DNA of 64,000 nucleotides from Mesobacillus subterraneus. Its GTDB lineage: Bacteria > Bacillota > Bacilli > Bacillales > Cytobacillaceae. Each line of letters begins with the position of its first letter. Positions within the stretch are counted from its first letter, which is position 1. Shown one piece after another: positions 63,816-64,000 of this stretch. The position numbers and the translations under genes were made by a program. The DNA is taken from contig NZ_CP129019.1 of assembly GCF_020524355.2 (NCBI RefSeq), forward strand, positions 2,976,001-3,040,000, given 5' to 3'. The notes under the pieces were generated by a model. That model saw only the letters and a list, made by a program, of their open reading frames with translations, was not told the origin of the DNA and did not search any database.

Positions 63816-64000
63816 GCACAAGCGCCTCGTTCAGCCCCGACAAGCGCTGGAGGGCCTGACAGTGAAGTCGTTCTTTGACTTCATTGGCAGGACCGAAATC
63901 GAAAAGTATAGCCGACTGTCCAGAAACGCAGAAACTGGAGACTCCGACAAAGAAGCGCTTTTTGCTTCTGCCGGCGGAGTTGAAGTTTCGGAGTTTCTAG
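63816..64000 (+). repeat. Dispersed structured repeat element, copy D (long form, runs off the window)
   Basis: Starts GCACAAGCGCCTCG ten bases past the M20 gene and follows copy B almost base for base, including the long-form insert (ATAGCCGACTG, GAAGCGCTTTTTGCTTC, CGGAGTTGAAGTTTCGG). The window ends inside it. Confidence 0.85.

Overview
The window reads as chromosome from an endospore-forming Bacillaceae, probably close to Mesobacillus/Neobacillus (placement is inference). Evidence: a complete six-gene gerP spore-germinant-permeability operon, comK with an IDEAL-domain neighbour, addBA, the hemEHY-yhgD-yhgE block, lplJ, azlCD and liaFSR. The gene order broadly follows the B. subtilis hemE-to-gerP segment, with extra genes inserted. 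I see no tRNA, rRNA, CRISPR array, insertion sequence or prophage.

Layout. 1-6072 (minus): 5' part of a YhgE/Pip membrane protein, yisK, a small P-loop kinase, a DUF418 membrane protein and a fatty-acyl-CoA ligase. 6349-8419 (plus): gerPA-gerPF behind a sigma-K-like promoter. 8416-16296 (minus): yisB and the recombination nuclease genes addB-addA. 16521-17676 (plus): an MFS transporter. 17874-28252 (minus): an acyl-CoA ligase, then an apparent operon of SDR reductase, alpha/beta hydrolase, KAS III-like enzyme, a 59-residue protein and a LivKGFHM-type ABC transporter, with a large STAND/BTAD regulator further upstream (29258-32500). This may be an uptake-and-activation system for a hydrophobic carboxylate. 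32604-40706: signal peptidase, yhjE, an LCP ligase, an S9 peptidase, yhjD, comK, yhzC and yhfN. 41614-50366 (minus): a sulfonate-type ABC transporter, azlCD, a crotonase, lcfB, lplJ and yhfI. 50538-57465: yhfH, yhgE, yhgD and hemY-hemH-hemE. 57768-63805: hmoB, liaFSR, a membrane transporter and an M20 amidohydrolase.

Two properties stand out beyond the genes. First, the intergenic DNA is rich in repeats. Three tracts have different sequences but the same ~21-bp period (17711-17870, 20019-20460, 45542-45725). There is a 13-unit, 52-bp satellite (40811-41486). A dispersed, strongly foldable element occurs four times, all in one orientation (26855, 37721, 48425, 63816). The first 35 codons of comK are mostly an 11-unit, 9-bp minisatellite encoding Gly-Asn-Thr.

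Second, eight otherwise conserved genes carry 12 single-base indels, nearly all in or beside short homopolymers (addA, addB, the MFS gene, livF-like, yhjE, hemY, hemH, liaF). This looks like uncorrected sequencing error rather than gene decay. The coordinates given for those genes span the whole intended reading frame. Regulatory sites that can be read directly include a matched pair of near-identical 23-bp palindromes in front of yhgD and yhgE, a hairpin that buries the ribosome-binding site of the gene at 28806, and many intrinsic terminators.
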